64,000 nt of DNA from Heloderma charlesbogerti. Lineage: Eukaryota; Chordata; Lepidosauria; Squamata; Helodermatidae. Each line of letters begins with the position of its first letter. The first letter of the stretch is position 1. Below are positions 44,190 through 55,712 of this stretch, one piece after another. Under the pieces are notes generated by a model. The model was not told where the DNA came from and made no database searches. It worked only from the letters and a program-made list of their open reading frames with translations. The stretch covers positions 1 to 64,000 of the forward strand of contig JANEZZ010002355.1 of NCBI GenBank assembly GCA_026122225.1, read 5' to 3'. The translations under genes and the position numbers were made by a program.

Positions 44190-44760
44190 TGGGTTCTAAA
44201 GGCAACTCTTTGCCAACCCAATGGACATCAGGATCTGGGAGGATGGGCACAGAAACTGAGAGGCTATAAGACCCAACACTCAGATCAAATGGAAAAACTT
44301 CATAGAAGTACTCAAAGGGAGCAGTCAGCAGACAACAGTATCACTTACCCAGTGCTCATGGTTAAGGGAGATGCATGTGAGAAGTAGAAACTGTCAGGTA
44401 CAGAGGAGGATGTGAAAGTTTGCAGCCGCCAAGTTTGAAGTGTCAAAAAGCAGGAGAAAAAAACAAACAGCTAAAGCAAATAATACACAGTTACCCGTGC
44501 CAGTCAGATTTCTATTTCTCAAAGTACCTGACCTCTGCCACAGATGTGCCTTGTCAAGAATAAACCACATGCAGGCAATGAAGTGTAATTGAGAAACTAC
44601 AAGGGAGAGATTGGAGAACATCATTCTCCCAGGGCTGCCAAGAGCGCTCTCTTGTTTCTAATAGAAGTCTTTATTTTCAGAAACAGTGGGATGTTATTTG
44701 GGAAATTGGCTAGCTATAAGAAATAGTTCTTGTCGCAATTTAGGAATGGTGAAACTCTTC
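44190..44760. other. No recognisable feature
   Basis: Unique-looking DNA. Confidence 0.4.
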
Positions 44761-44766
44761 ACCTCA

Positions 44767-44912
44767 TAAGAACATAGGAAGCTGCCAGACCCTTGGTCCA
44801 TCTAACCCAGTATTGTCGACACTGACTGGCAGCAGATCTCCAGAATTTCAAGCAGGATTCTTTCCTAGCCCAACCTGGAGATGCCAGGGATTGAACCTGG
44901 GACCTTCTTCTT
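44767..44912 (-). mobile_element. tRNA-derived SINE, promoter-truncated
   Basis: On the minus strand GGTCCCAGGTTCAATCCCTG gives a very good B box, followed by the body to GGCAGCTTCCTATGTTC. The A box region is lost. Confidence 0.8.
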
Positions 44913-45232
44913 TCTATAAAAAATAAGCCATGCCATCATGACCAGCCTATGGGTGCAAGTAGCCCTACCAAAAACCAGGCTTGGGAGCATGTTGCATCTA
45001 ACTCGGGGCTACCGTAGATGAATTTGGATCAAAAGTTGGATCTGAGTAACAGTCCCAGAATACATGAACTTGGCTACATTTCCTCTGCAGACCTCCCCAC
45101 CATGAGGAGTTTGTAAGCAGAGGGGATGGGAGTGGAGTACAAGTCCCCTCTCCCCTCCACACTTGCATGATATGAATATCATGAATAGGGCTTATAATGT
45201 TGTTGTTGTTTTTCAGCATTAGATTCAACAAA

Positions 45233-45318
45233 GCTGCAATCCTATACACACTTCCCTGGGAGTAGGCTCCACTGAAAACAATGAGACCAATTTCTGAGTA
45301 GACATTAGTAGGATTGCA
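45233..45318. repeat. Palindromic interspersed repeat (aagtaagtc type)
   Basis: GCTGCAATCCTATACACACT, GGGAGTAGGCTCCACTG and TTTCTGAGTAGACATTAGTA followed by GGATTGCA show both arms of the repeat. Confidence 0.7.
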
Positions 45319-45344
45319 TATCCTATAGGGCTTTTTCCTGTCTA

Positions 45345-45795
45345 AACATGCATAGGATTGTGCCCAGAGTCATATGGACTGTGCCCTTGCTGCTCAGAAG
45401 CCCCATCTTGGAGGCTTCTGAGATTCCTATGCCCTGCCACGATGAAGCCTGCAGAGCGAGAGGAGTGGCAGAGGCAATCTTTGCCTCCCGTCCCCTGATC
45501 ACCTTTATTTTTGCTAGACAGGCTTTTCAGCCTGTCTAGCGAGGGCACTTTGGAGGGGAAGGGAAGGAGGCAGGAGGAGGCTCAGGATAAATTGTATTCT
45601 GGCCTTTCCAGTCTCCTCCCTTCCCCTTTTCTCCCTCTCCAGCTGGCATCATTCTCTCCATGCTGGCTGCAAGGGGTCAGGGGTTGGATCTCTGACTCCC
45701 CCTTCTGAGGATGGAGCACTGTCACTGGCCTCAGAAGGGGTTTTCTGAGCCATCCTATGGTCCCCGGGATGCTCACCCAGGGACCATAGGATTGC
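45345..45795. repeat. GC-rich interspersed repeat, GCATAGGATTGTGCCC-ended
   Basis: Left end CATGCATAGGATTGTGCCC and right end GGGACCATAGGATTGC. Internal hairpin GCTAGACAGGCTTTTCAGCC with TGTCTAGC. Blocks GGAGGGGAAGGGAAGGAGGC and TCTCTGACTCCCCCTTC match 17422-17863. The family resembles mosaics of small hairpins, like the AGGGATGT elements, but shows different ends. Confidence 0.55.
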
Positions 45796-46370
45796 TCTCG
45801 AAGTCTGTTAAATTCCCAAGAACACAATGGTCTTCGAATGAAATTTCTGTTGACCACTACTGCTAAAGTCATTCGTATAAAACAACCCACACACATACTC
45901 ACAAAAGTGTGAAACACCAACATAGTTTGTACTTCTTTATTTTTAATTTAGCTATTTTTTGCCCTGATTTTTTAAAACGCAAAAATGAGCTGAAGAAACA
46001 ATACACAATATAATTAGCTCCTATAAGATGTTGGGCGGATAAGCTGAGGCTTCAAAGGAAAGCTAAAAGAGAGAGAAATGATGATGTATATAAATAGAGG
46101 TGTTGAACACAAGCTGTTTTGAGTTATTTAGCACAAGATGAGGAGCGGATGAGCTCATTCAGGAAATAGTGGGTCTGATCCCCTTCTCATACTCATGAAT
46201 CACAGCGTTGTCACCCTTCCCCTTCTGCCTATTGTTTCATTCACATTCCTTTGGAACGTAGCAAGCTGCCATGCACCAGGCCAAATTCTTTGTCCACCTA
46301 GCATAGTACTGGCAGCATCTCGCAAGAGGTTCACGCAATGGGTCTTTCCTCTCAGTTGTTACCTAATCCT

Positions 46371-46450
46371 TTTTAGCTTCCAATACCTGAGGCTGAACAT
46401 GGACCTTCTGCATGTAAAACATGTGCTATGTCACTGAGCTCTGGTCCCTC
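46371..46450 (-). mobile_element. tRNA-derived SINE, 5' fragment
   Basis: On the minus strand AGAGCTCAGTGACATAGC gives an A box and GGTCCATGTTCAGCCTC a decayed B box. Only the head remains. Confidence 0.65.
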
Positions 46451-46472
46451 GTTTTACCACAACCATGTACCC

Positions 46473-46609
46473 TGGGGCATAGGCAACCCAGTGCCCTCTG
46501 GATGTTTTAGACCATGGCTTCCAGAATCCTTGACCATTGTCCATGCTGGCTGGGCCTGTTGGGACTTGTAGTCTGAAACATCTGGAGGGCACCAGGTTGC
46601 CTACCTCTG
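46473..46609. mobile_element. Palindromic hAT-like MITE
   Basis: Left TGGGGCATAGGCAACCC and right AGGTTGCCTACCTCTG with the usual 136-bp body. Flanks ATGTACCC and ATTTACCC agree at 7 of 8 positions when one C is taken as lost from the left end. Confidence 0.72.
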
Positions 46610-46959
46610 ATTTACCCATGTATTACCCGCTCACTATCTCCTCCACTGCCTGCCTCCCTAATGGTCAAATTTACAACATAATTCTTCCTTGGATTGAGAA
46701 AGTTAGTTAAAGGATGAATAGGATGGGTTCCCCATACAATATTTTTGAAAAAATGGGCTAAAAAAGGTCAACTTAAATTTTCAATTTGTTATCAGTTCAA
46801 TTAATGTGACTTTTCTCTTTATATACCCCTAGTGGGGTGGGGGCAGGGAGGCACAGAGATTTTCAGCAGAAGGAAAAAAGGGGAAAGGATAAAAAAAAAA
46901 ACCCTGTCTTACCCCACACTGGTCTATGATTCAGTTTGCAAACTTGGTGCCAATAGTGA

Positions 46960-47340
46960 CCTGGTTCGCAAGATTACCACAGCCCACCATGGTTTGTTTA
47001 AGCCATGGTAGGCTGCAGCATGTGCTGGTACGTGCCGGGCAGTTTTTTAACATTCAAGTCATGGCTGTGGCTTATTGTGTCATCTGAACCTGGGAGGTGG
47101 GAGTTGTGCTTGTGCAAGGGTTAAATAAACCTCGCATAACCCTAGAACAGGCCATGGGTTATACAAGGATTGTTTAACCCTTGCAAAAGCCCTGCCACCT
47201 GGGTTTGGACAACAGAACAAGCCATGGCTTGAATATTCAAAAGGGGTGTCTGCCTGTACCACAGCCCACCGTGGCTTAAAAAAGCCACGGTGGGCTGTTT
47301 GATTGAGCAAACCAGCTCAGAGAATCACAGGATTAAATGT
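46960..47340. repeat. Palindrome-rich repeat related to 27487-27830
   Basis: Contains CCACCATGGTTTGTTTAAGC and CCGTGGCTTAAAAAAGCCAC hairpins and GTGTCATCTGAACCTGGG, the end motif of the 27146 family. Ends not resolved. Confidence 0.5.
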
Positions 47341-47713
47341 AGTTCTGCCTGAGGGCAATAGTAGTTACTAACAGTGAAAGGCAATAACTGCAATAAAACC
47401 TGTGCCAAAAAGGAACATGCTGACCTCTTATAGAAACCTTGTCCATTAAGTCTAAACTTAGTGGGGATGTTTTCCCATCAGCAGGGCTGGATCTACATTT
47501 ACCACTTTTTTTCATTTCCAATGAAGCTTCACAACTTCGAATCTTTGAAGATCATGCCTGAATTAGAAAAAAAAACATCGTGGAGAAGCCCCGATTCTGC
47601 GAGGATAATGCCTTAATTTTTTTAAAAAAACATCCGGAGCCAGGGATAGGAGGGGGTAAAACTTAGTCTCATTTGAAGGGATAGAACAATCCCCTGCGCA
47701 ATGCAGAAAGCCT

Positions 47714-47790
47714 GATTTCCAGGCGGTCGCCCATCCAACTACTGACTGGGGCCGACCCTGCTTAGCATCCAAGATCAGACAAGCGCACAC
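47714..47790 (-). pseudogene. 5S rRNA-derived sequence (5S-headed SINE or pseudogene)
   Basis: On the minus strand, blocks GTCTGATCTTGGATGCTAAG, CAGGGTCGGCC and TTGGATGGGCGACCGCCTGG correspond in order to the internal promoter and 3' half of vertebrate 5S rRNA, with some changes. The first part of 5S is missing or replaced. A 5S-derived SINE head is as likely as a pseudogene; the flanking DNA does not decide. Confidence 0.8.
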
Positions 47791-48078
47791 AGGAAAACAG
47801 CAAGAAAACAGCACAGCGCTCGAGTGTGAGTTGAGCTCGTGCATTCAATGAAGCACTGCAACGGGGAAAATGGGTGAGTGTGAATAATCACATTTTAATG
47901 CGAGAGCGTTTAACCCAACAGGACACAGAATTCATTGTGATCGTGGGAGCAATGTAGATCGTCCCCAGGTGAAAACTCAGGGAAACTTGTGTAACCTTCT
48001 CTTCTTTTCCCTACATTGCCAGAATAAAGTTAGGGATGAATGACAAGGTAGACCCAGAGACAAATGATCCATATGCTG

Positions 48079-48083
<5 letters not shown>

Positions 48084-48110
<27 letters not shown>

Positions 48111-48111
48111 C
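48084..48111. repeat. (AC)n microsatellite
   Basis: About 14 AC units. Confidence 0.95.
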
Positions 48112-48192
48112 CATCTACAGAACTCTTTGGATGACACTGTTTCTTTCAAACGTTCAGAAGCAGCAGTACAGGTAAAAACAGTTTTACTTGCA

Positions 48193-48415
48193 TGAGCCAG
48201 TGTGGTCTGGTGGTTAGAGTGTTGGGCTCAGGAGACCTGGGTTCTAGTCTCTACTTGGTCATGAAGCTCGCTGGGTAACTCTGAGCCAGTGACCAACTCA
48301 CAGCCTAACCTACCTCATAGGGTTGCTGTGAGGATACAGTGAAGAGGAGGAAGAGCATCTTGGGTTGCTTGCAAGAGGAAAACAGTGGGATATAAATGTA
48401 ACCATAAACAATAAA
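48193..48415 (+). mobile_element. Sauria-type tRNA SINE
   Basis: A box TGGTCTGGTGGTTAGAGTG and decayed B box GGGTTCTAGTCTCTACTTGG, then GTCATGAAGCTCGCTGGGTA, the conserved CCTAACCTACCTCATAGGGT and GTGGGATATAAATGTAACCA at the tail. The order and motifs match the Sauria SINE of squamates. Probably silent, as both boxes carry changes. Confidence 0.85.
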
Positions 48416-48534
48416 AACTCTAAAATCTCACCTCTTATCAGGCTTCTTCCCTTGGTAACAGGACATAAAATAGTTCTCTTACAAAAGACTCTCCTCCTTT
48501 CTCTGTAAGTTGTCATTCAGGAAACAGGCCTGCA

Positions 48535-49222
48535 CAGAGGTCCCCAACAGGGTGCCCTTGGGGACCTCCAACAGCACCTGTGAAACTCTCCACTCCTTGC
48601 CCCCTTTAAAAATGTATTTTTTAAAAATACTGAAAAGCATTAGGGCACCAGGTCCTCCTTCCTGTTCCTGAACCTGTCACTGATCAGCTGTTCAGTGGGC
48701 ATGAAGAGAAGGAAAGAGTTGCTTCCTGGCCCCACCCAATCTTCTTCCTTCCCCTCAGACCTTTCCCTTTGCGCTCTCTCCACTCCCGGACTAATCTTGT
48801 TATTTCTCTCTACCCAACTCCTTTCCTCACTATTTCTCTCCCTTCCCCATCCCTAGCTTTCTTCTTTCTCTCCCTTCCTAGCCCCTAGCCTTGCTTTTTC
48901 TCTCCCACTCACTCCTTAACTTGCTGTTTCTCTCCACTTCCAGCCTCTAGCCTTGCTCTTTCTCTCTCCCATCATCTCTCCCCCCCAGCCACTAGTGTCA
49001 CTCTTTCTTTCCCCTCTATCCTTTTGCTGTGCTATTTCCCCCTCCCTCCCAGACTCTAGCCTCACTATTTTTCCTCACCACCTCTTTTGACTACCCAGGC
49101 CCCCATGGCAGCCATTATGTGACTAGCCACATCCTCCATGGGAGCTATTTTGTGATGGTGCCCACAGCAGTTTCTCAAATTCCCAAATTTGCCCACTGGT
49201 CCCAAAAGGTTGGAGACCCCTT
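48535..49222. mobile_element. hAT-like non-autonomous element, perfect 8-bp duplication
   Basis: Starts CAGAGGTCCCCAAC and ends GGTTGGAGACCCCTT, which are inverted repeats with a few changes. GGCCTGCA is repeated exactly at 48527-48534 and 49223-49230. The middle (about 48720-49080) is a degenerate pyrimidine-rich tandem repeat. No transposase codons. Confidence 0.88.
48720..49080. repeat. Degenerate pyrimidine-rich minisatellite inside the hAT-like element
   Basis: Units of roughly 45 bp repeat the order TTTCTCTCCC, a C-rich patch, AGCCYCTAGCCTTGCT. At least five units can be traced from about 48790 to 49075, strongly diverged. Confidence 0.7.
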
Positions 49223-49390
49223 GGCCTGCAATTCCATCAGCAATGTGTGCAACAACAACAAAAATCAAAGCAGGAGGCCATTAAATGAGGAAGGCCCCAC
49301 TGAGCACATCCAATTACAAGGCACTCATTCCTGACCCCTTCTCTAAACACCAGGGTTACATTTATCCAACCTACTCTATGTTCCAGTTAA

Positions 49391-49528
49391 TGGAGGGGTA
49401 AACAACCTAGTGCCCTCCAGATATTTTGGACTACACTTCCTATAATCCTTTACCATTGGCTATGCTGGCTGTGGTTGATGGGAGGTATAGTCCAAAATAC
49501 CTGGAGATCATGAGGTTGCCTACCCCTG
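49391..49528. mobile_element. Palindromic hAT-like MITE
   Basis: Left AGGGGTAAACAACC and right GAGGTTGCCTACCCCTG flank the usual arms (CCAGATATTTTGGACTACAC and complement). Target duplication not clear. Confidence 0.78.
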
Positions 49529-50209
49529 AACTAAGGAGTACCTGCTTTGGGGGTTTTAGAGACAGTTCTGAATAATGAAATTTAGGAATCTTTCTCTCAG
49601 ATCATTCTTTCCTCTTTCCCTCTCTGCTCCAACCAACATGTCTTCTCGTGTTGTTTTGAAGAGTGAGGATTGCTCCATCTCTCCTTGGCCTTCCCTTTTT
49701 TTCTCACCACTTAATTCACACTTTCTCATTTGTATGTGACAGGCTAGCAAGAACCTACATTTTAAAAACCAGCACTTATGATTCACCTGGTGCTCAGCAA
49801 AGCACTCCAAAAACACTTTTCCTCTGCACATAAAACAAGGCCCCCAAAGAAAGCCTCTGAATCATTTTCCCAGATTTTACTCAAACACATTGGAATTGCT
49901 ATGGATTCTTAGAACCGCACTCCGTGACTTAAATTCAATCAGAACATTTTTGCTAAAATGGCATTTCTAAGAATAATAATAACTCTTATACCACCACTTC
50001 CAGAGCCACTGTTGAGAAATGATGGATGAGAACACAGCTATTTCCTTCTTACATACATATTTTGAACCTTCTTGTGTGTTTTTCTATTGTCTGAGTTGTT
50101 AAGGACTGAAACCCACATGTCACAAAATGTACAGTTATAATTTTGCAGAGGTCCCTGCCCCCAGCTTTCTGGAGTTTGTTTTTATGCAGAAAGGTAATTA
50201 AGGGAGCTA

Positions 50210-50556
50210 CTAGACACTGTCCGAGGTCGGTTCCCGAAAAACCGACTTCCCCCCACGTCCGTCGCAGTGCAGAGAAGCCCCGTCCTCTGCGCTTGGAAGA
50301 GGAGCACGGAGTAACTGAAAAGGGGCATTCCAGGGGCGTTCTGGGGTGGGGAGAGCGGAGCTGCATACATGCAGTCTCCTCTCCCGGTTGCCCCCCCCAC
50401 GGCTAGGCAGCTGAAAACAGCTGTCTAGCAGAAAATAGCAGGGCAGGAGAAGCGCGGAGGCAACGATCCCCCCATGCCTCTCCTGCCTTGTTTTGGATAG
50501 GTGGTCGCCTCCGAGTTTGGGGGCGACTGCCTATCTAGATAGGATTGCCCTAAAGG
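50210..50556. repeat. GC-rich hairpin repeat ending TAGGATTGCCCTAA
   Basis: Internal hairpins such as GGCAGCTGAAAACAGCTGTC and CTGCATACATGCAG. The right end ATAGGATTGCCCTAAAGG is the end motif of the 8225 and 45345 repeats. Left boundary approximate. Confidence 0.45.
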
Positions 50557-50770
50557 TACCAGCTTTAAATTTGGGGGAGGTGGGTAGGGGGCAGGGCAGG
50601 GCTGCAATATGTGGTTGATAAATCAAACCAGTTAGTCAATGAAATCTTTTCCCCATGTTTAAACGGCTCTGGTTATCAGACACTGCAGTGTCATGTTCCA
50701 ACATATAGAAGTTGTAGACACTCGAGGAGTCCTACAAAGAGGTTGGCGCTGTGCTCACAGTTCTCCAGCA

Positions 50771-50966
50771 GCTCCTCACATAGGAAGCTGCCCTATACTG
50801 AGTTAGACCATTGGTCCATTTAGCCCAGCATTGTTGACACTGACTGGCAGTGGCTCTCCAGGGTTTCAAGGCAGGATTCTTTCCTAGCTGTACCTGGAGA
50901 TGCCAGGGATTGAAACTGGGATCTTCTGCATGCAAAGCATGGGCTCAGCCACTGAGTTATGGCCCC
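50771..50966 (-). mobile_element. tRNA-derived SINE
   Basis: On the minus strand GGCCATAACTCAGTGGCTGA contains a strong A box and CAGTTTCAATCCCTGGC a strong B box about 45 bp on, then the body to GGCAGCTTCCTATGTG. Most complete copy of the family here. Confidence 0.88.
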
Positions 50967-50999
50967 ATCCACCTTGGTTGGCTCTGCTGGACAGAATCA

Positions 51000-52900
51000 A
51001 AGCTGGGCCAGCCATAACATAATGCCATCATGGCATCCTCCACATGCTGGGACCAACAGGTTTCTTCTCGATGGGGAACATTCCTCAAGTGGAGCAGAGA
51101 GGCCCAAGTGGAACAGCAGCAGATCTCTTTGCAGGGGCTCTAAGGTGGATACAACATTGCTCTGAATGTCCTACGTTCTCTGCTGCTCCTTCCCACCAGT
51201 CTCTGGGAGTACTTCTGAATCAAGCACAGTGTTCAGGCAGGGAGGATCCCTGAGTAAGCAAATATGGGTCTTGATCCACATTTAAGCTGAATCAACTGTG
51301 CTGGTGGAAGTGGACTTCCCTGCCCCTCCTAACCACAGCAGCTCCTTCAGCCCCCTGAAAATGCTACGAAGAGGGTCAGGAGTGTTAGGAATATTGCCAA
51401 CTTTATCTGCAAGATACAGGAAGGGGGGCAGTGTTGCAATTAGCTGGTAAATGCATAGGAATTTTGGACATAGCTAGCTTTAGGATCTCTATAGCCTACA
51501 GCGTGGTTTCCTGCTCCTCCCATTCCCCCCCCCCACCTTCCTCTATTGCTAGGAGCACACGTCCACTCTCTCTCTCCTCTGCCAGTGCTATAAAACACAA
51601 AGAAATGGACTGAACAAACTTCGTTTGAAACTACATGCTGTACCTGCATTTTGTAGATGCAAGGATATTGTGAGTAAACCATTTTCCTTTTTTTCACTAA
51701 AGAAAGCTGCAGTCTCCTTTCCATAGCCTTTGTGTGCGTGCATGTGGGACTGGTAAACACTCTTTCCTTTCTGCCTCTTGTTTTTCTCTGCTAACTGCCT
51801 TTTTAACAGGAGGCAGCAATACACAATTATTCCCATCAACACTGAGGTGGCTGGTTGCATAAAGGGGGGCTTTTCAATTGTGGCACTATCTTTGAAAGTC
51901 TCTCCCCAGGCACACTGGCCTGGCACTATTTCCCCCATTTTCTTTTTAGTGTCAGGTGCAGACCTTTTCATTTACCCAAGTATTTTAGAGCTATTCACTT
52001 TAAATTACATTTTCGTGCTGCAGTTTTGTTTCCTGTGCTGCACGGTTTTGCATTTCAACTCATTTTAATGTTTTTTATGAAAGCTGCTCTGAGAGCCTTT
52101 TTTTTTTTTTTTTTTTGCTGATGAGCATTATCTATGCATCTATCTCTACAATATATACTTTGGTATGAGTGAAGGTATGGCCTGAAGGCCGAATGTTTGC
52201 CAAACTTAACGTAACCTACGTGAACATCTAGTGGATGCAAATCTTCTTGTTCTAGAGACTTGTATTACATGCAGCCCTCGCTTCTCTGCACTACTTCAAT
52301 CCATCAGCACACAAATCCCTCCAATATCAATGCTCTGCATGAGGTTTTCTCACTACTTTCAGTTGTCTTGTCACCTCTTTCATTCATCTTTTGGTCATGT
52401 TGAGTGTGACCAAGAGTTTTGGGGCTTTTATCTATGATATATAAGTAGATTCAGCAGATTAACAGCCGCATGTAGAAAAGCTCTAGGTTTGGGAACCTGC
52501 CCAGGACGTTTGTTTCTGTGCGATTCTAACAATTAGAAGGTGTCAATGAAGACATCACCGGGAAGGTGATTGTGAAGTGGTGGCAGCGATCCTCTTTTAT
52601 TGGAAAGCAGGACAGTGGGCTGTGCAGTTGTTTTATTCTGGCTCTGCAGCCGCTGTGAATTCTTTCTGGTAACACAACCATTCATTAAGAGTTTTCTTGC
52701 CCGTGTTGGTTTTTTGTTGTTGTTGTTCCACCAAATGGGTAAAATACTGAATGGTAAGCTATCCTTGCCTGATGAACAGTTCAGTGGAATCAAAAGCTTA
52801 CATATTTTTAAAACTACTGGTTGGTCCAATATGATGTGATCATTACCATCCCCCCCCCCCCAGGGCAGCATCTGCCTATAGCAAATGCATGAAATATGAG
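51000..52900. other. Mostly unique, with a T19 run
   Basis: No gene recognised. A T19 tract lies at 52098-52116. It may be the reverse of an A tail, but no retroposed body or target duplication could be tied to it. Confidence 0.4.
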
Positions 52901-52903
52901 ATC

Positions 52904-52976
52904 GCATAGGACTGCACCCTTTGATTGTAATGGGCTTTAGCGTGCTTAACTCTGCATGGGATTGGGCGGCAGTAAA
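52904..52976. repeat. Palindromic interspersed repeat (aagtaagtc type)
   Basis: GCATAGGACTGCACCC and GCATGGGATTGGGCGGC around a diverged centre. Confidence 0.5.
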
Positions 52977-53077
52977 GCAAAATCATAACTGTCGTCGTCG
53001 TCATCATCTGTATTGCTGAAGTTAAAAATAAGAACATTTGTGTCTGCTGCATATGCTGTATCATTTATTTAGAAGTG

Positions 53078-53205
53078 CAGGGGTGGGTAAATTGTAGCCC
53101 TCCAGATGTTTTGGCCTACAACTCCCATCAGCCCTAGCCAGCATAGCCAACAGTGCGGGATGATGAGAGTTGTAGGCCAAAACTTCTGGAGAGCCACAAG
53201 GTTCT
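53078..53205. mobile_element. Palindromic hAT-like MITE
   Basis: Starts CAGGGGTGGGTAAATTG. The arms pair through CAGATGTTTTGGCCTACAAC and GTTGTAGGCCAAAACTTCTG. The right terminus is decayed in a C-rich run. Confidence 0.8.
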
Positions 53206-53554
53206 GCTCATCCCCCGCCCCCCGCCCATTAGCAGACCTTTCCTCCAGCCAGCACAAAATATTTGGCTACCAGCAAGCTTGTCCTTCCAAAAACCTGTTT
53301 CCACACCTGTGCTGTGTCTTTTGATGTATAAAGGACAATAGATTTTTTTTTCATGCGGGCATCTGGGCAATGCACTGGATGAAACTAGAGAGGCACCCAT
53401 CACCAGCTGGCTTGGATCAATCTGGCTTTGCTCCAATTGTGATTAATGCACCACTTAAGCTTGCCTATGTACCTCAGGCACCACGCACCAGTCAATGGTG
53501 CACTTAGAAAAAACAGTGCAGTTCTTTCTTTCCTCAGTTGAAAATAATCAGCTG

Positions 53555-53700
53555 AAAGAGCTCCTTTATTTATTTACTTGTTTATTTAAAGCATTTTAAT
53601 CGCGCTGTTCAGTCAAACAGGCTCCCAGAGCAGTTTACAAGAATCAGTCATTAGTCAGTGCCTGCTCGCAGGCTTGCAATCTAAGAAGACATGAGACACA
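53555..53700 (-). mobile_element. LINE 3' tail
   Basis: TTTATTTATTTACTTGTTTA, then GCATTTTAATCGCGCTGTTC and CCCAGAGCAGTTTACAAG is a common reptilian LINE tail read on the minus strand (CR1 or L2 clade; not resolved). A related fragment is at 61345-61410. Confidence 0.55.
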
Positions 53701-53704
53701 AGGA

Positions 53705-54450
53705 AAGGGACTGCAAGGGAGGAGGAAAAAAACATGATGGTGATGCTTGATTCAATCGCCCAGTTGGATGGGGAAATATCTATTCTGGAGCCAGTTGAAG
53801 TCAGGTTTGCACTGCATCTATTGTCTTTCTGGGCTGGCCTGGTCCTCTTTGCTCTCTTCTCTTTTGTAGTTTCTCTTCTTTTAAGTTTAAGCTTAATCCA
53901 TATCTTCTCCCATCCCCTCAGAACAAGGTGTTTCCTCAGACAACCTTCTGGTGACAGGTGAGGAAGGGAAGGCCACCGTTGAGAGCTAGATGGTGGCAGC
54001 TCACAAGGTTGTGTGTGTCTGCTGCTGCTTCCATCCCTTCAGGGCAAAATGTCCCCTCACAAGCCTTTCTGGTCATTTTGGCTGGGTTGTTGGGGACTGA
54101 GATGGGGAGAATATAATCTTCAAAAGAAATTACATTGGGGATTATCGCTCCTCACGCAAGAGGCCTTTCTCCAGGTTCTCTTACCTATGGTACTCTCATC
54201 TGTTGGCAGAGCCAAGCTCTGCCAGAGAGCAGAATGAAGCGGTCTGATTTAGGAACTACTTTGAGTAATGGATAGTAGGGAGACCGGGTATCCTCTCTTA
54301 CAAAGGGCAGTCCTCTATTTGAAGGACTGCTAGAGGAGTATTTTCTATTTTGGAGTCATCCCCTATTTGAAGGCCTGTCTAATCCAAGTCAGGTATAAAG
54401 ATCAAGAACCATCAGAAAGAAGTGGGCCTTGAATTCACCATTCAACAGCA
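53705..54450. other. No recognisable feature
   Basis: Unique-looking DNA. Confidence 0.35.
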
Positions 54451-54455
54451 CTTGG

Positions 54456-54577
54456 GCTGAATCTACACATAGCAGTTATATACCGTTATCATACCATTAT
54501 CATAACTATTGGTACACATGACACCAATGGGCACCAGTAGTTATGATAATGGTATAACGGCTATGTGTAGGTTCAGC
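54456..54577. mobile_element. 122-bp palindromic MITE with CTTGG duplication
   Basis: Starts GCTGAATCTACACATAG and ends CTATGTGTAGGTTCAGC. The arms pair almost to the centre (GTTATCATACCATTATCATA and complement). CTTGG is repeated exactly at 54451-54455 and 54578-54582. No coding capacity. Superfamily unknown. Confidence 0.8.
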
Positions 54578-54584
54578 CTTGGAC

Positions 54585-55450
54585 AGCAGACCGAGCAAAG
54601 CACACAGGTCACCTGGTCACAGTTTTCCACACTACAGCACTATGTACTGCATTTATTTAAATTATAATAACAATTTCTAAATGTGTATCTATACATATAA
54701 GTTAGTATATGTACATTTTATGGAAAGCGGTATCCTCTTTTGCCCTCTTCTTTGGCGATTCACAAGTGGTTATTCTAACAGATAGATGAAGACAGGAGTT
54801 GGTGTCTGAGGGAACGATGCAACAAGACTTTTTAAAGCGTGGGTGCGGGCATTTGGGCTTTGCTTCAGGTAACAAAATATCTTGGGCCAGCCCTGAGATT
54901 CTGTGGGGACAAGGAGTGGCAATGGATGATTCCGGTTCTTCTGTGAAACATCGTGCCCAAAGATAGGATTATTTAGAAGTTTCTTTCTTTTTTGAAGGAA
55001 AGCATTTAGCCAATTAGGTGGTTTTAACGAATAGTATTTTGTTGTAGAAGTGTCACTAGCAACAAGCTGGTGCTGTGTATTCTCACCCTCTTCCAGGATG
55101 CATCCCTATATAGTGCAGGGATGAGAGCCCTCAGTCCTCATTCCTGCCCCCAGATGTTAGGGTCTTGAGCAGGCTGATTCCCTCTTCATCTTCCACTGTT
55201 GGGTTTCCTTTTCTTCTGTCTCACTCAGCAGACATCTCAATATTCTGTGCATCCTGGAAGCTCACAGGTCTTTGTCAGAATGTTTTTTTCTTTTCCCTTT
55301 CCTTTAAATTTGCAAACATATATACTTCTACATAGCCAGGGAGTCTAAAATCAACAAAAGACAGCTGCACAGGTGGGTATGGTTTCCAGCATATTTCAAG
55401 GAAATTCTTCATCAAGGGAATGTTTCTGTAAAAACAAATCCAAAATCTTA
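54585..55450. other. No recognisable feature
   Basis: Unique AT-rich DNA. Confidence 0.4.
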
Positions 55451-55454
55451 ATAC

Positions 55455-55712
55455 TCTATGTTTGTGTTATCAGCAGTAATGGTTTTGTGAATGGCCACTG
55501 TTAATAATGTAATTGTCACTATCTGTTCTTTTCTCGATTTCATTTCCCTCTGACCTCACTGTTCATAATCCTGACTTCCATGTGTACACGATTATAACTC
55601 AGGATAGCACTGTGTACTGAAGTGGAGTGTAGTATATGAAAACTTATGCCATAATAAATCTGTTGGTCTTCAAGGTACCACAAGACTCTTCGTTGTTCTC
55701 TTAACAAAGAGT
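55455..55712 (-). repeat. Interspersed repeat (ctttcatggac type)
   Basis: Reverse-complement copy of 37888-38185, shown by GTGAGGTCAGAGGGAAAT, ACAGTGGCCATTCACAAAAC and CACAAACATAGAG in the same order on the minus strand. Confidence 0.65.

Noticed and set aside
50771..50966. Functional tRNA gene
   Set aside because: Good A and B boxes but no cloverleaf acceptor pairing, and the body matches a dispersed SINE.
52098..52116. Poly(A) tail of a processed pseudogene
   Set aside because: Neither a retroposed body nor a target duplication could be found beside the T19 run.
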